The notes beneath the pieces are model-generated. The model searched no databases. It was not told where the DNA came from and worked only from the letters and a program-made list of their open reading frames with translations. From Psoroptes ovis (Eukaryota; Arthropoda; Arachnida; Sarcoptiformes; Psoroptidae), in NCBI GenBank assembly GCA_002943765.1, contig PQWQ01000005.1:2465501-2529500 (forward strand): DNA of 64,000 nucleotides, given 5' to 3'. Of the stretch, positions 11,389 through 24,321 are shown piece after piece (position 1 is the first letter of the stretch; the number at the start of each line of letters is the position of its first letter). The position numbers and the translations under genes were made by a program.

Positions 11389-11491
11389 GACCCTTTGCAT
11401 TGAAAGAATTGATCCGATCATTCAATAATCGATTAATTTTTTCCACGAATCAAAAATTATCAAATAATTAGATCATACAAATTTTGCTTTT
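11389..11491. other. spacer between foldback element and GRL3
   Basis: About 100 bp of AT-rich sequence directly downstream of the GRL3 stop. Nothing else is recognisable. Confidence 0.4.
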
Positions 11492-13192
11492 TCATAGGTG
11501 AAAATTTTTGAGATAAAAATTCGAAACCATTATGAATACGGTCAAATATGATAATATCATCTATTTGAAAAAAAATGTTGAGAGAATTTTGGAAAATCAA
11601 GTGATTAAATTATGGAATATTGCATTGCATACCCTTGATATTGTTTTAAATGAAATACTGCCTAAGAAACCGAACGTAAAACAATATTGTTCACCTTTCA
11701 GCAGATAATAATAAAGATTTGAATATTTCAATTTTAATCGAAAATCTTTTTTCGTTGTAATGAATTTAACAATTTTTGGTAAATAATATTTCAAATATTC
11801 CAAATAAATTATGATTAATGCAAATGATGCTGGAAATAGTATAAAACAAATTGTATTAATCAACAATGTATATGAATAAAAGAATCGTTGATAAATATTC
11901 AACCGGCCATATGTTAATAAACATGAAATCAATACATTTAACGGCATACCAATTATTATTGCTTTACAAAATGTATCACTCCATGTTTCATTATTTATTT
12001 TAAATATAATTGATGATAGCCGTTGGTGTTCAATGAGTATTAAATTTAAATGATAATAACAATATTTTTTTTCCATTATTTCATTATTTTGAATGTAAAT
12101 AAAATTTTTCAAATCATCATGGTGGTAATTATTTTTGTTAATATAATTGAATACAAATAAAAATTTTTTATTCAATCGTCTAAAACTAAAACACATAACG
12201 AATGATGCTATTATTGTTATCTGTATTGTTAACAATGATATTTGTAGAAAATTTACAACACAATCAAATAATAGAATCATATCGAATATAAATAGTAACC
12301 ATTGTACTGAATGAAAATTATATTCTGATTTTTGAAATTCAATAATAAAATATCCAACAATTCCGAAAAATGGAAATACTAGTAAAAAATTGAAAAATTA
12401 CCTGAGATATATAATTGATAGATTCATTTTTTTTTTACCTAAAATAATATGAAACATCAGATTATATTTTTCTTGTAAAATCGTATAAACAATCATCATA
12501 AAACGTTCACGATTCGATAGATTTGGAAAATATTTCATTCGATTATTATGGAATGAACATCGATGAAATTTTTCCATTTCAATCCATGATTCGATCCATG
12601 CACGAAGCCAATAAAATTTTTCATAAAATACAGCCATAAAATTTGAAAACAATGATGATGTTAATACATTATCTTCATTTTTAAATCGAATATTCATTAA
12701 TTCTGATTGACGTTTTTTGATTGAATTCCCTATTGATACATTCTTAAAATTATCGCTTGTTTTGGAATTATAATTTAAATAATATTCAAAATTAACGACA
12801 ATTATTTCATTTAGAATTTTGAATGTTAATCGTTGTTCTAATAAATTTTGATCAATAATATTTCCATCAAAATGATAAAATGCTTTCATAGCTATCTATA
12901 ATACTAAAAATGAAAACAAAAATGATGTGAAAAAAATTTCATCATAATATATTCGATTTTTCCAAGCATAAATACATAAATGGTCATATTTGTAAATAAA
13001 TGAAAATTTATCAGGATAATTATGAAACGCTAGCATCAAAACAGTTCTCATTATATAAAATTTAATAATTATTTGTTCTAAATAGAAAAATATTCTCAAT
13101 TTTGAGTGAAAATTATCATCGTTTCGATTATGATAATAATTATATAATTGTTTAATTATGCCATAACCAAATTGATGAATTTTTGGATACAT
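11492..13192 (-). pseudogene. GRL3: chemoreceptor-like gene with one nonsense codon
   Basis: Exon 1 is 12439-13192, exon 2 11633-12378 and exon 3 11492-11560, with introns of 60 and 72 bp. All splice sites and phases fit a 522-codon frame. The only defect is a TAG at 12896-12898 (codon 99), in the second hydrophobic segment, where the sister copy GRL4 has TTC. The sequence on both sides stays in frame and the lengths match GRL4, so this is a point mutation, not an indel. The protein would lose all but the first helix. Exon 2 ends ATATCAAGG|GTATGC, a variant of the usual ATCAAAG|GT. It could be a polymorphic null allele or a sequencing error; otherwise it is a very young pseudogene. Confidence 0.85.
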
Positions 13193-14672
13193 TTTTTTTC
13201 TCGTTTGTTTGTTTGTTTGTATTAATGAAAATTATTATTTGTAATTTGTATTTTAGTATGATAAGATTGACAAAAAAATGAAAATTCAAAGTCTATTAAC
13301 AAACAATCATGAAACAAGAATGCAAATGAAAATATATGAATTCATATATGATAATTTCTTATCATTATATTTTATCATGACAAATTTTCAATTTCAGGTT
13401 CTGTAGAAACGATTCCAATTTGAAATGAATTATAACATGAAAAATAATTATTGATTAAGGTTGACTTATGACTTTAGACGACTTAACATTGCACATATAT
13501 TTGAAGAAAGATAGAGAGAGAGAGAGAGAGAGGAAAAAATATCATTTTTATTATGTCATATTATGGACCAAAATCGATTTTATTCAAAATAAATTTTATA
13601 AAATAGAACAAACAATTAAAAATTCCATTGAAATGAATTTTTAAAAAAATGCAAAAATATGACTTATGTAATGTAGTAAAAGTGTAAATCAATTAAATAT
13701 TAACCAAATTTTAATGATGACATAGATAGAGAGAATTTCGCTGCTAATGGAAACAAAACAAAAAGAGTAAATTAATTTTTAATTGACATACATGGAAGAT
13801 TTAGACACCTTTTAACCAGAAAAAATAACAAAAAATGTACCGGAATCGAAATCAATATGAATACATTTGGCTGTGTCCGAAAAGTTCCAAATGTTGTTTC
13901 CAGCTACATTAAAGGAAATCTTCGATTGAAAATCGTCAAAAACTTTTCGAACAGTCCAATGTGAGGTATCCGATAATTATCTGTGATAATTTTGTTAAAA
14001 TTTGAATGTCGATTTATTTTTTGAAACCAAAAAAAAAAAAAAAAATCGATTTGTTAAATTTTGATTTGTCAGATTGACAGTGAAACACTGATTCGCTTAA
14101 GTACACATTCAGTCAATATTTTTTTTTTTTGATTAAATGTGTGAAAATTCACAGAAATTCATGAGATTCGTGCCGAAATGATTCAAATTCGATATTTGAT
14201 TTGAAAAAAAAAATTGAAAAAAATTATTGATTTGTACGAAATGTTGCTGGCAATTAGCCACACGAATTTCAGGTTCGAGTTAATCAAAGCCAACTTATTG
14301 GACTCCAGAAACTCAATACTTTGAATCAAAATGGAATTTGGTTTTTTTTCTTAATTTCTGTGGAATCCTTGTAATTTTATGACCCGTCTAGGAAAATACA
14401 GCGTTCGAAAAAATATGCAAGAAAACATTAATATTTGAAGCATTATTTATTGATTAAAACACGAAAATAAGAGCACAAATACATAACAAAATAACAAAAT
14501 AATTAAATAAATGTGAACCTTGCAGAGGTTGCAGGCATGCATTCTTGCGTTATGGTCCACGGTCTATATTCTGGATTCCACATGGTCAATACTGAAAATG
14601 GATAAATTTGCAATAAGAAAGATTTTCGAATCCAAAATCATTGAAAATGAAATTTTCCACATTTCTTTTTTT
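13193..14672. other. intergenic upstream of GRL3, with microsatellite and MITE relic
   Basis: No gene seen in about 1.5 kb. It contains an (AG)n tract near 13513-13532 and an imperfect inverted repeat at about 13873-13968 (TGTCCGAAAAGTTC ... ACTTTTCGAACAG) resembling the mariner-like relic at 9.1 kb. The remainder is A/T-rich with homopolymer runs. Confidence 0.4.
13513..13532. repeat. (AG)n microsatellite
   Basis: About ten uninterrupted AG dinucleotides, in the upstream flank of GRL3. Confidence 0.8.
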
Positions 14673-16367
14673 TCAAAGATGAAAATTTTTAAGATAAAAA
14701 TTTGAAATCATTATGAATACGGTCAAATATGTTAATATCATCTATTAAAAAATTTCGGGAAAATCAATTGATTAAATCATTGAAAATAATGATGAATTCT
14801 AAATACATACTTTTGATAATGTTTTAAATGAAATACTGCCTATGAAACCGAATGTAAAACAATATTGTTCACCTTTCAATAGATAATAATAAAGATTTGA
14901 ATATTTCAATTTTAATCGAAAATCTTTTTTCGTTGTAATGAATTTAACAATTTTTGGTAAATGATATTTCATATATTCTAGATAAATTATGATTAATGCA
15001 AATGATGCTGGAAATAGTACAAAACAAATTGTATTAATTAACAATGTATATGAATAAAAGAATCGTTGATAATTATCCAACTGGCCATATGTTAATAAAC
15101 ATGAAATCAATACATTCAATGGCATCCCTAATATTATTGATTTACAGAAAGTATCGCCCCATAATTCATCATCTGCTTTGAATATCATTGTTACTAGCCG
15201 ATGGTGTTCAATAAAAATTGAATTTAAATGATAATAACAATATTTTCTTTCAATTATTTTGTTGTTTTTAACGCACTCATAATTTTTTGAATGATTCTGG
15301 TGGAAATTATTTTTGTTAATATAATTGGATACTGATAAAAATTTTTTATTCAATCGTCTAAAACTAAAACACATAACTAATGATACTATTATTGTTAACT
15401 GTATTGCTAACAATGATATTTGTAAAAAATTCACAGCACAATCAAATAATAGAATCATATCGAACATGAATAGTAGCCATTGTGTCAAATCAAAATTATA
15501 TTCTGATTTTTGAAATTCAATGATAAAATATCCAACAGTTCCGAAATATGGAAATACTATTCAAAAAAAAAAAAAATATAAATTTATAAATTATTTAACA
15601 TATGAGATTAATCAATCATTTTTACCTAAAATAATATGAAGCATTAGATTATATTTTTCTTGAAAAATCGAATAAACAATCATTATGAAACGTTCACGTT
15701 TTGATAGATTTGGAAAATATTTGAGCCGACTATTACGGAGTGAACATCTATGAAATTTTTCCATTTCAATCCATGATTCAATCCATGCACGAAGCCAATA
15801 AAATTTTTTATAAAATATAGCCATAAAATATGATAACATTGATGATGTTAATACATTATATTCATTTTTAAATCGAATATTCATTAATTTCAATTGACGT
15901 TTTTTGATTGAATTTTCTATTAAAACATTTTTATGATTTTCATTATAATTTAAATAATATTCAAAATTAATAACAATTATTTCATTGAGAATTTTATATG
16001 TTAATCGTCGTTGTAGTGAATTTTGATCAATAATATTTTCATCAAAATGATAAAGTGCTTTCATAGCTATGAATATTATTAAAAATGCAAGCAAATATGA
16101 TGTTAACAAAAATTCATCAAAATATATTCGATTTTTCCAAGCATAATTACATAAATGATCATATTTATAAATGAATGAAAATGTTTTAGGATACTGATAA
16201 TACTCAAGAATTAAAATTGTTCTTATTATATAAAATTCAATAATTATTTGTTCAAAATCAAAAAATAATTTCAATTTTGAACAAAATTTTTCATCATTTC
16301 GATTATGATAATAATTATATAATTGTTTAATTGTACCATAACCAAATTGATGAATTTTTGGATACAT
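14673..16367 (-). CDS. GRL4: intact multi-pass chemoreceptor-like gene
   Basis: Exon 1 is 15626-16367, exon 2 14811-15556 and exon 3 14673-14741, with introns of 69 and 69 bp. The product is 518 residues. It opens MYPKIHQFGYGTIKQLYNYY. The exon 1 core WLRAWIESWIEMEKFHRCS and exon 2 end KLKYSNLYYYLLKGEQYC are conserved, and exon 3 encodes MILTYLTVFIMISNFYLKNF. It is a near neighbour in sequence of GRL3, which it serves to diagnose. Hydrophobic segments fall at about residues 35-60, 80-105 and 215-245, with four or five more in exon 2 plus the exon 3 helix, consistent with a seven- or eight-pass membrane protein. Gustatory-receptor-like function is inferred from gene structure and the C-terminal motif only. 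Confidence 0.8.
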
Positions 16368-17155
16368 TATTTTTCTCGTAAGGTTGTTTGTTTTAATTCA
16401 AATAAAATGAAAATAAATGAATGTATTCGATATTTTTATCGCTAATTTATCGTGAAAATATTTTTTTTTCAAGGTTTAGCTAAAAAATTCAAATTTCAAA
16501 TGAAATAGAATATGAATATAATTATTGATTTGAAATTGATTAATGACTTTGAAATTCAACATTGCCAATAGATCGAGTAGAGAGAATATTTGAGACATTT
16601 TATTTTCATGAATATAATCGATTGTGTTCAAATTTGAGTATGATGATGATGATGATGATCAAAGCACAAGCGAGACAACTCTTGCCCCGTGATCACAAGG
16701 GTGGGGGTGAAAATTAAGTATGTGAAAGAGAAAAAAAATTGAAAATTCCTTTAAAATAGATTCCTGAAAAAAATTTAGATTAAGATGACGAATGTAGTGC
16801 TAATTGATTAAATATTAATCACTTCAAATGATATATTTTCAACGAATTTATAAAAATTATAGATCGACTTTATCATTTATTATAATTGCTTTGAATTATT
16901 TATTGTCATATTATTGATTTCAGATGAAATATTTACATTTATAATGATATTCTATAAACAATTCAAATACGAACAATATGGCTGCTAATGGAAACAAAAA
17001 TAATAAAAATAAATAAATAAATTTGATTCACATACAAAAAGATTGGACACCTTTTACCCGAAAAAAAAACAACAGGAAAAAATGTACAAGATTTTAAATT
17101 GAATTTGAAATTGATTATGAATGTACTTGACCGGAAAGTTCTTACCAGTTTTTAT
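16368..17155. other. intergenic between GRL4 and GRL5
   Basis: AT-rich, with a short (GAT)n run near 16640. No gene. It should carry the GRL4 promoter and GRL5 3' sequence. A short GGAAAGTTCTTACCAG segment near 17133 vaguely resembles mariner-type ends, but no partner is seen. Confidence 0.35.
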
Positions 17156-18210
17156 TCAATGATTAAAATTTTTAAGATAAAAATTTGATATTATGATGAA
17201 TGTTGTTATATAACCTAATACGATCTGAAATCGAAGAAAAGAAAAACGATTAAAATAATTTTCACAATAAACAATTTTAAGGTGAAGCTTGCAGAGGTTG
17301 CAAACATTGCCTCTAGTATTCGGCTTGTCTTAGGGAAAAAATTAGTAAAAAATCGCTTCGCTTCTATCTTTTTCAAAAGCAACGGTAACAATAAGCTAGT
17401 TCGGACTATAAGCAAGGCTTTAAGACGATTCTGATTTTAGAAAAAAATGGATAAAAATAAATGGACAAACCTTTGATAATGTTTTAAATGTAATGCTGCC
17501 AAGATAATCGAATGTAAAACAATATTGTTCACCTTTCAACAGATAATAATAAAAATTTGAATATTTTAATTTTAGCCTCAAATTTGTTATGAATATTATC
17601 AATTTTGGTGAATCATATTTTATATATTCTAAATATATAACAACCAATGCTAATGATGATGGAAATATGATGAAACAGAATGTATTCAACAAGAACATAA
17701 ACAAATAAACAAATTGATGGAAATAATTTAAATGACCAAATATTAATAAACACAATAACATAACATTTGATGGTAAACAAATTAATATGCCTTTACAAAC
17801 TGCTTTACTCCACAATTCATTGTCTATTTTCAATATGCTCGATGTTAAACGAATATGTTCATTTATATTCAATTGTGATTGCCAATAAAATAAATTATGT
17901 TTAATATTTTTATCACAATTAATGCTATAATTATTATTCCTACCAATAAAATTATTGTTTCGAAAATTTTTTCGCCGAATATGTTTGATTAAAAGTATGA
18001 ATTTTTTATTTAAATTCCTAAAACAAAAGCAATACATCATTGATGTTATTGTGGTCATGTGTAATGTTAACAAAGTTATTTGCACAAGAATCATTGCACA
18101 ATCAAATAATAGAATTACTTCGAAAAGGAACAATGACCATTGTATTATGTTTAGATCGAATTCTTCTTTCTGAAATTCATTAATCCAATAGATGAACATA
18201 CCCAGATATA

Positions 18211-19474
18211 TTAGGTTGGGGAAAAAGTCATCCATTATTTTTTTAGTAGATGGCTTTGATGATGAATATCTCAAAAAGTATCCATCTGAAAATTTTGAAA
18301 TTAGGCTCGTTGGAAAGGTGATATCTTGCTGTACAAAAATTCGTTTGTTGTTTTTTGCTAGGTCCACTAGGTCGTGAGATACAGCGAGTCAAAGATGAAA
18401 GTAATCAAAGAAAAAATTGGGCACATTTTACATTTTTTCTTGGACAAAGCCGTGAACGCAAGCTAGGCGGCTGAAATTGTGGATGATGTTTATGGGTCAG
18501 ATACTGTATCAGCCCATTATGCGCTATTTTGGTTTGGTCGATTCTGTTCAGAAATTTTCGATGTCAAAGGTCAGGCCGATCGACCCTTGAAAATGTCAAT
18601 AGAATCGTAGAACCGATCGAAGTAGACCGGCATGTTGTCAGTCATGACATGGCCCAGGAACTGGAGATTGACCATAAAACAGTTTCCAACCATTTTCACA
18701 AAGCTGAATCCGAAAAAAGCTCTATGTTTGGGTGCCACACCGTTTAGCTGAAAAAAACATAATTGATCGAATTTCCATATGTGAAGCCTTGGCCAAACGG
18801 AATGAAATGGGCCCATTTCTTGAACGGATGGTTACTGGATATCAGAAATGGATCACACACGATAATCCTGTGCGAAAACGAGGTCAAAGAGTGGTTAAGC
18901 ACCTTAAACGGTGGCCAAACCTTGACTAACGGTTTTGAGGGTTCTGCTATGCATTTTATGGGACTAGAAAGGCATTATTCAATATGAATTGCTCCCATAT
19001 GGTCCAAATGCTCAATTCTGATCTCTACTTTCAATTACTGGACCGTTTGACGATAGCGATTGAGTAGAAACGGCCAACAAGAAAGGTCTTGCATCCCACC
19101 AAGACATCGCTATCTAACATGCATCTTTGATGACTTGCAGGAAATTTAGGGGGCCTGATTGGGAAGTTCTCATGTATCCACAATTTAGTCCGGACTTGTC
19201 ACTAAGCGTTTATCATGTTTTACTCTGATTGCAAAATTTCTTTGATGGTGAAAAATTCGAATCTAGGGACGATTGTGAAAATCGACCCTTGAGTTTTTTT
19301 ACACATAGGGACCCAGACTTCTATGATAGGGTCATTATGAAATTTTTTTCAAATTGACCACAAATCATCGAACAGATCGGTGTTTGTTTGATAAAAAATC
19401 GGACAATCCTAAGTATATTAAATTAAGTCTTAAAGTTCGTATAAAAATAATGGATGACTTTTTCCCCAACCTAA
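18211..19474 (+). mobile_element. mariner transposon (1,264 bp), full length but decayed
   Basis: Perfect terminal inverted repeats of about 32 bp start TTAGGTTGGGGAAAAAGTC, and the element is flanked on both sides by TA (18209-18210 and 19475-19476). Length and end sequence fit the mariner family. It lies on the plus strand inside exon 2 of GRL5, opposite to the gene. The ends are pristine although the transposase is broken, so the copy was probably mobilised in trans or decayed after insertion. Confidence 0.93.
18395..19392 (+). pseudogene. mariner transposase, multiply interrupted
   Basis: The segment starts at ATG 18395. Family motifs appear in several frames: DVYGSDTVS with FDVKGQADRP (helix-turn-helix region), VPHRLAEKN and DRISICEALAKRNE (linker), and MVTGYQKWITHDN (first catalytic D context; the usual D of TGDEKW is Y here). 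Several stop codons and frameshifts separate them, so no functional enzyme is encoded. The C-terminal part is recognisable up to about 19392. Confidence 0.85.
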
Positions 19475-20315
19475 TATAAATACTATTGAGCGAATAATTC
19501 AAATGAACAAATTCCAATCATTAAAAAGAGAATTATTTATCATTTTTGTCACAATTTTTACCGAATATAATGTGAATGATTAGATTGAATTTTTCTTGCA
19601 AAATCATAAGAATTATTAGATAAATACGTTCACGTTTCGATGCTTTTGGAAACAATTTCATGGTATTTTTACGAAATGAACAACGATAAAATTTATCCAT
19701 TTCAATCCAAGATTCAAACCATGCTCGAAACCAATAAAATTTTTCATAGAATATCATCAAAAATTTAGATGCAAATCCAACATTACTATTAAATTCTAAT
19801 CTCATATATTTTGATTGCCTTTGTTTAATTGATTTTTCAATCAGATTATTACATTTGTTTCGATGTTTGAAATAATGTTCATAATTGATGACCATTAAAT
19901 CATTTAATACTTGAAATGTTAATTTTTTTTCAAAATTTTCATCCTTGACAATCTTATCGAAATGATAAAATCCTTTTGCACCGACAAATATCATCATAAA
20001 TGCTGCTAATAATAATATATAAAAGAATTTATCATATAATTGCTCATTGAGATAGAAATATTTATAAAAATAATCATAATCAGAATATTTGATGAACGTG
20101 TTCGGAAAATTTTGGATAACAATAAATATGATCGATCGTATCAAATAAAATTCAATTATGATCAATTCATATTTGTATAATTTTTTCAACTTAAGATTGA
20201 TATCTTTGAATTGTTCAAAATGATGATAATAATTATATAATTGTTTGATTTGTCCATAACTAAAACGATCTATTCGAGGATACATTTTTTGTTTTTGTTT
20301 TTCGACACTACTCAT

Positions 20316-22469
20316 TAGTATTCATTCCTATCGAATAGCCGACTATTTAATAGTGATTTCACGAAAAAAAAGTCAAAGTTGATTTCAATTAAATCATTAT
20401 TGAAGTGTTTTTGAATGATAAGTCATTCAGTTAATTGGAATAATGAAAATTTAATTTTTGAAATTTCAAATTTTTAAAAGTGAAATTTTTAACTTTTTGC
20501 ATTTCTGTTTTCATTCTAAATGAATTCTAAAGGTTAAATTCTGAAATAAATTTATTGATTATTTATTCTACGTTTAAAATTAGTTGAAAATTAATGATTA
20601 ATTTTCTTTTGTTATATTTCCCCACAAATGAAATTTACCATTAATTTCATATAACAATTTCGTTTATTTAGAATTACAAATAATTGTAATTGTAATTATC
20701 ACTAAATTTTAAGATGACATAAAACTAGAAAAATTTAAAATAAATGAATTCAACTTGATTATCAATAAAATTTACAATTGAAAAATTCTCAGAAAATTAG
20801 TCCCGAAAAAAATTGAAAATTGAAAAGTGAAAATCTTGTCTGATAAAATTTTTGTACGAGACAAATATCAATCTAATCACAAGGCCATCCAGATCTAGTA
20901 GTAGTAGATCTTTATCGAAATAATCATATTGATAACCCATGTTGTTTTTGTCATTTCGGATTTCTTATCACATTTGATTTTTATTATGAGTTTATCATTA
21001 TCACACGTTTGTAGTTGTACATACAAAAGTTTATGATTACAATCAATTCAATCGTCATTTGTTCATCATTCAAAACCATATATATTTTGATCTCATTGAA
21101 TTATCTATTTTTACTGTTTGCTTCATTAGTTTTTCATCGTTTGATCTGAAAAGGCTTGATTTCATTGAAATTTAATTCTAATAAAATCGATCTATTCATT
21201 ATTGTTTGTATGATTTTGCAATTGCGTCACGTTATATTCGTCAACTAATTTGTACAAAATTTTGAACATTCTCTTTTATTCCAAAGGTGCGCTGCTTGGG
21301 CATTAGCACCTTTGGAATATAACAGATAAAATATACAATCATTTACACACACCATGCACGGACACCTTCAACACACGGAAAAAAGCAATTAACAACGCAG
21401 ACATGAACACCCTACAACAATACATACACAACACAAATGATACATTTTAATTCTTTTTCTCACAGGGAGTCCCAAAAGACTTCAACACAAACAAATACAC
21501 TACACCGTTCATAACGAATCATGGCCCCTTCAAAAAATTCTTGCACAGGATAAACCCCACATAACACACATCCCCACTATGTCCATGCGGCAACATACTG
21601 ACTTCCTTACATTTAATAGTTGATTGTCCACTTACATAACACACACGAACAAATCTATTTGATAATACAATCACACTCACAAACAAAAACAATTACACAA
21701 AATTCACACAATTTTGTGTATACAAGTCGATCAGTATTTGATTGATTGCCATTGAAAAATATTTTATTTTAAAATGTATTTTAAATTTGTTTAATTTCAT
21801 TTCAACTTATATTTATATTCAATCATTTATTAATTTACAATAAATGAACATATGATATTTATATTAAACAATCGAATAATAATAATAGTGTGAAAGTTAC
21901 ATCAAAACGTGATGATCTTTATTATGCAATGAATAATGAAATTAATTGACGATGTATTATTTTAAATTATGACCATTATTTTAATTGATGCTTAATGAAA
22001 GAACAAATCAGTAATTGACGTTTAAAGTAATTTTGTAAAACATAGTGGCATAATGAATGCCAATGCCGTTGTCATTTTTGACTTGAATCAGAATGACAAC
22101 AATAAATATAAATACTCGTTGTTGTCAAACTGATTCAGAACGATTTTGCTATTGATGACAAATCAATTATTAATGATTTGAAATAATTTGTTTTTATATG
22201 TGATTTTTAAATTTAAATTATTTATTTTCTTTATATCAATAAAATTAAACTTATGATTATTCTCTTCGACTTATGTCCTAATTATTGACCGCTCGCCCAC
22301 AACCTACCACAATTTATACTTTATATACTTTTATTTTTTAATTTTCAAATTTCCAATTGTGTTTTACAGGATATTAAATAAATTTTTTTTTTTATTCGAT
22401 TTCATCTTCAAATTTTTGTCAACATTGATTCATGATTCCATTTCGGGCAAAATAATGATGATTTTTTTT
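20316..22469. other. intergenic between GRL5 and GRL6
   Basis: About 2.1 kb of AT-rich sequence without an intact gene. The one recognisable item is a LINE relic at about 21280-21645. The rest shows no frame, repeat or RNA gene that I can support. Confidence 0.4.
21280..21645 (+). pseudogene. non-LTR retrotransposon 3' relic
   Basis: Plus-strand translation, with stops, gives FKKFLHRINPT then SPLCPCGNILTSLHLIVDCP. That CPCG...H...CP pattern is the zinc-binding motif found after the RNase H or RT region of many LINEs. Base composition is visibly less AT-rich than the surroundings. No RT core is present, so only the tail survives. Confidence 0.5.
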
Positions 22470-24321
22470 TCAGTGATGAAAATTTTTAAGATAAAAATTT
22501 GATATTATCATGAATGTTGTTGCATAAACTAATATCAACTGTAATCAGAGAAAAATGAGAAAAAAACAATTTTTAATAAAATTTAAAATTATTAATATGA
22601 TTTTGAACAATAATCAAACAATCATTCTAGCGTATAGTCCGCATTCGCCTCGAAAAAAGTGACAAAATTACCTTGGCTTGGTTTTTTTTTTTGACAACAT
22701 AATAGGCGAATTCGAACTATCGGCGAGAATTAAGGCGGAATTTATTAAAAGAAAATTAATAAATAAACAAACCTTTGATAATGATTTAAATGTAATACTG
22801 CCAAGATAATCGAATGTAAAACAATATTGTTCACCTTTCAATAGATAATAATAAAAATTTGAATATTTCAATTTTATTCGTATATTAGTAGTGAATATGA
22901 TTATTTTTGGTAAATGATGTTTAATATATTCTAAATATATAACAACAAATGCTAATGATGATGGAAATATTATCAAACAAATTGTATTCAATATTAACAC
23001 AAAAAAATAGATCAATTGATGGAAATAATTTGAATGGCCAAATATTAATAAACATAATAACATAACATTCATTGGTAAGCCAATCAATAGGCCTTCACAA
23101 AATGAATGACTCCACAATTCGTTATCTATTTTTAATATGTTCGATGTTAAACGAATATGTTCATTTATATATGATTGTAATTGCCAATAAAATAAATTAT
23201 GTTTAATATTTTTATCAAGATTGATGCTGTAAATATTATTTTTATCCGTGAAATTATTATCACAAAAATTTTCTCGTCGAATATATCCGATCAAATAAAT
23301 GAATTTTTTATTTAAATTTTTAAAACAAAAACAATACATCATTGATGTTATTGTTGTGATATTTAGTGTCAATAGAGCTATTTGCAAAAGAATCACACAA
23401 CAATCAAACAATAAAACTAATTCAAATAAAAACAATGACCATTGTATTATGTAAAGATCGAATTCTATTTTCTTAAATCCATTAATCGAATAGATAAATA
23501 TACCAAGATATAATAATACTATTAGGCGAGTCAGTCAAATGAAAAAAAGGGGATTATCAGAAAAAAAATAATTCAAAATTTATTTAATTATTTTTACCGC
23601 ATATAATGTGAATGATTAAATTCAATTTATCTTGGCAAATCATGAAAATTATCAGATTAATACGTTCACGTTTCGATGCTTTTGGAAAAAATTTCATCGA
23701 ATTTTCACGAAATGAACAACGATAAAATTTATCCATTTCAATCCAAGATTCAAACCATGCTCGAAGCCAATAAGCTTTTTCATAGAATATCATCTGAAAT
23801 TTGAATGCTGATCGATTATTTTGATCAAATTTAATTCTTAAATATTTTGATTGTCTTTGTTTTATAGCTTTTCCAATCAGATCATCACAGTTATTTCGAT
23901 GTTTGAGATAATGTTCATAATTGATGACCATTAAATCATTCAATACTCGGTATGTTATTGTTTTAACAAAATTTTTTCGCTTAACAATCTTGTCAGAATG
24001 ATAAATTCCGTTTTCACCGATATATATTACTGCTAATGATGCTAATAATATAAGAAAAAAGAATTGATCATATGAATCTTGATTTAGATAAATATATTTA
24101 TAAATATAATCATAATCAGAATATTTGATGGAAATGTTTGGAAAATTTTGCATAGCAATAAATATCATTATTCGTATCATATAAAATTCAATCATAATCA
24201 ATTCATATTTGTATAATTTTTTCAATTTTAAATTAATCTCTTTGAATTGCTCGAAACGATAATAATAATTGTATAATTGTTTAATTTGTCCATAACTAAA
24301 TTGATCGATTCGAGGATACAT
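22470..24321 (-). pseudogene. GRL6: chemoreceptor-like gene with a 1-bp frameshift
   Basis: Exon 1 is 23598-24321, exon 2 22773-23519 and exon 3 22470-22538, with introns of 78 and 234 bp. Exon 2 is 747 nt, one more than the frame allows. The extra base lies in the ATCGGAATTC run at about 23458-23465, where paralogues have ATCGAATTC. Reading upstream from the intact main frame meets a TAG at once. The rest is clean, including MYPRIDQFSYGQIKQLYNYY, FRCSF-type block and KLKYSNFYYYLLKGEQYC. The insertion falls between the first and second helices of exon 2. It may be a real null mutation or a sequencing error. Confidence 0.75.

Larger units (their letters stand above)
17156..20285 (-). pseudogene. 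GRL5: chemoreceptor-like gene split by a mariner insertion
   Basis: Exon 1 is 19562-20285 (an alternative in-frame start adds 10 residues at 20315). Exon 2 is 17471-18210 plus six bases at 19477-19482, and exon 3 is 17156-17224. A 1,264-bp mariner lies inside the first codons of exon 2, flanked by TA duplications. Without the element the phases agree and would give 512 residues, and both parts are otherwise open, so the mariner is the only visible lesion. The element brings its own stops in the receptor frame, so the gene should be null unless spliced around. Intron 2 (246 bp) belongs to the long class and is homologous to that of GRL1. Confidence 0.85.
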
